Part shown: positions 63,783 to 64,000 of the stretch, in pieces
Position numbering within the stretch: position 1 is the stretch's first letter
Layout: every line of letters begins with the position of its first letter
From: Hyphomicrobiales bacterium
Lineage (GTDB): Bacteria > Pseudomonadota > Alphaproteobacteria > Rhizobiales > Rhizobiaceae
Direction: 5' to 3'
Assembly (NCBI GenBank): GCA_900468625.1
Contig: UBUL01000001.1
Location: forward strand, 416,440 to 480,439
DNA: 64,000 nucleotides
Notes under the pieces: generated by a model
What the model saw: the letters and a program-made list of their open reading frames with translations, nothing else
What the model was told of the DNA's origin: nothing
The model's database searches: none
Translations under genes and position numbers: made by a program

Positions 63783-64000
63783 GCGGCAAACCATTTCTCC
63801 CCAAATGGCACGGTTCTCTGGATTCTAGTTGTGCCGCGCATGCCCGGCGCCGTGATGCCTTTGACATCGTCTTGGTGCCAGAAGGACTTCAGTTGGTCCC
63901 GGACAAAGTCAACCGGGTTCTGTTTAGCGCTGATGTGGTCCAAGTTCTTCGCGATGCCCGCTGCGATCCCCTCAAGACCGACAAGACCGATTTTCCCTGT
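63779..64000 (-). CDS. C-terminal part of an island protein (possibly DUF262-like)
   Basis: 73 residues plus stop; the rest lies beyond the window. It reads GKIGLVGLEGIAAGIAKNLDHISAKQNPVDFVRDQLKSFWHQDDV in parts and ends RIQRTVPFGEKWFAA. DUF262 (GmrS-like) proteins often precede this type of HEPN gene, and the VPFG-type ending is compatible, but the fragment has no diagnostic motif. The ATGA overlap with the HEPN gene shows one operon. Confidence 0.6.
   Translation of the reverse strand, partial: TGKIGLVGLEGIAAGIAKNLDHISAKQNPVDFVRDQLKSFWHQDDVKGITAPGMRGTTRIQRTVPFGEKWFAA

Larger units (their letters stand above)
59437..64000. mobile_element. Left end of a tRNA-Thr-integrated genomic island
   Basis: Evidence: a tyrosine recombinase gene directly after an intact tRNA-Thr, a sharp change from the conserved murA–yacG block to unrelated accessory genes, a more A/T-rich base composition (most obvious at 63150–63650), and defence-like cargo. 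The right boundary and the second copy of the tRNA 3' end lie beyond the window, so the size and type (island, ICE or prophage) are unknown. Confidence 0.8.

Overview
The window is a high-GC alphaproteobacterial chromosome segment, most likely from Rhizobium or a close relative (Rhizobiaceae). The indications are: a smoEFGK/mtlK-type polyol ABC operon, the gene order murA–DUF2948–hisD–UPF0262–LMW phosphatase–infA–maf–yacG, rhizobial intergenic palindromes that share an AAAAGTG..CAGCGGTTTT core, several DUF families typical of rhizobia, and an IF-1 sequence that reads as rhizobial. No identity search was run, so the genus is an inference.

Layout. 1–1837: 5' part of a xylulokinase gene and its LacI-type regulator. 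1931–5681: an EmrA/EmrB multidrug efflux pair divergent from a TetR repressor; interleaved promoters and two matching operators lie between them. 5899–8076: AraC/GyrI-type regulator, TerC-family membrane protein and a small secreted protein. 8426–11717: gltX, lysS and a small hypothetical. 11759–19461: a hypothetical anchored protein, a LysR regulator, then a polyamine-type ABC transporter (binding protein, ATPase, two permeases) ending in an aminobutyraldehyde-type dehydrogenase; import and oxidation are probably coupled. 19823–23625: two small membrane proteins and an IclR-controlled SDR plus amidohydrolase (lactone or sugar-acid catabolism). 23779–29356: transaldolase, a SorC regulator, an Ada-like methyltransferase, DUF2244, endonuclease III and a CysZ-like protein. 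29612–40386: RpiR regulator, then a long minus-strand polyol operon (SorC regulator, smoEFGK transporter, mtlK dehydrogenase, HAD phosphatase, FGGY kinase) preceded by a FucU-type mutarotase. 40611–44335: two-component system, ROK kinase and CutC. 44566–47797: two hypotheticals and a DHA2 MFS transporter. 47810–52596: the prkA–yeaH–spoVR stress module. 52938–59206: tRNA-Phe and the conserved housekeeping block yacG to murA.

59362–64000: a tRNA-Thr gene followed immediately by a large tyrosine recombinase. This is the left end of an integrated island that runs off the window. Its cargo is a translationally coupled minus-strand cassette: the C-terminus of an unidentified protein (possibly DUF262-like), a HEPN RNase-like protein with an RxxxxH motif, an unrecognised zinc-ribbon protein, and a small gene broken by a one-base shift at an A6 run. 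This looks like an anti-phage or toxin-type module and is the best candidate here for an undescribed system.

Regulation is unusually readable. Clear palindromic operators stand in front of the TetR, IclR, LacI, LysR-linked and both SorC-linked transcription units, and several overlap recognisable promoters.
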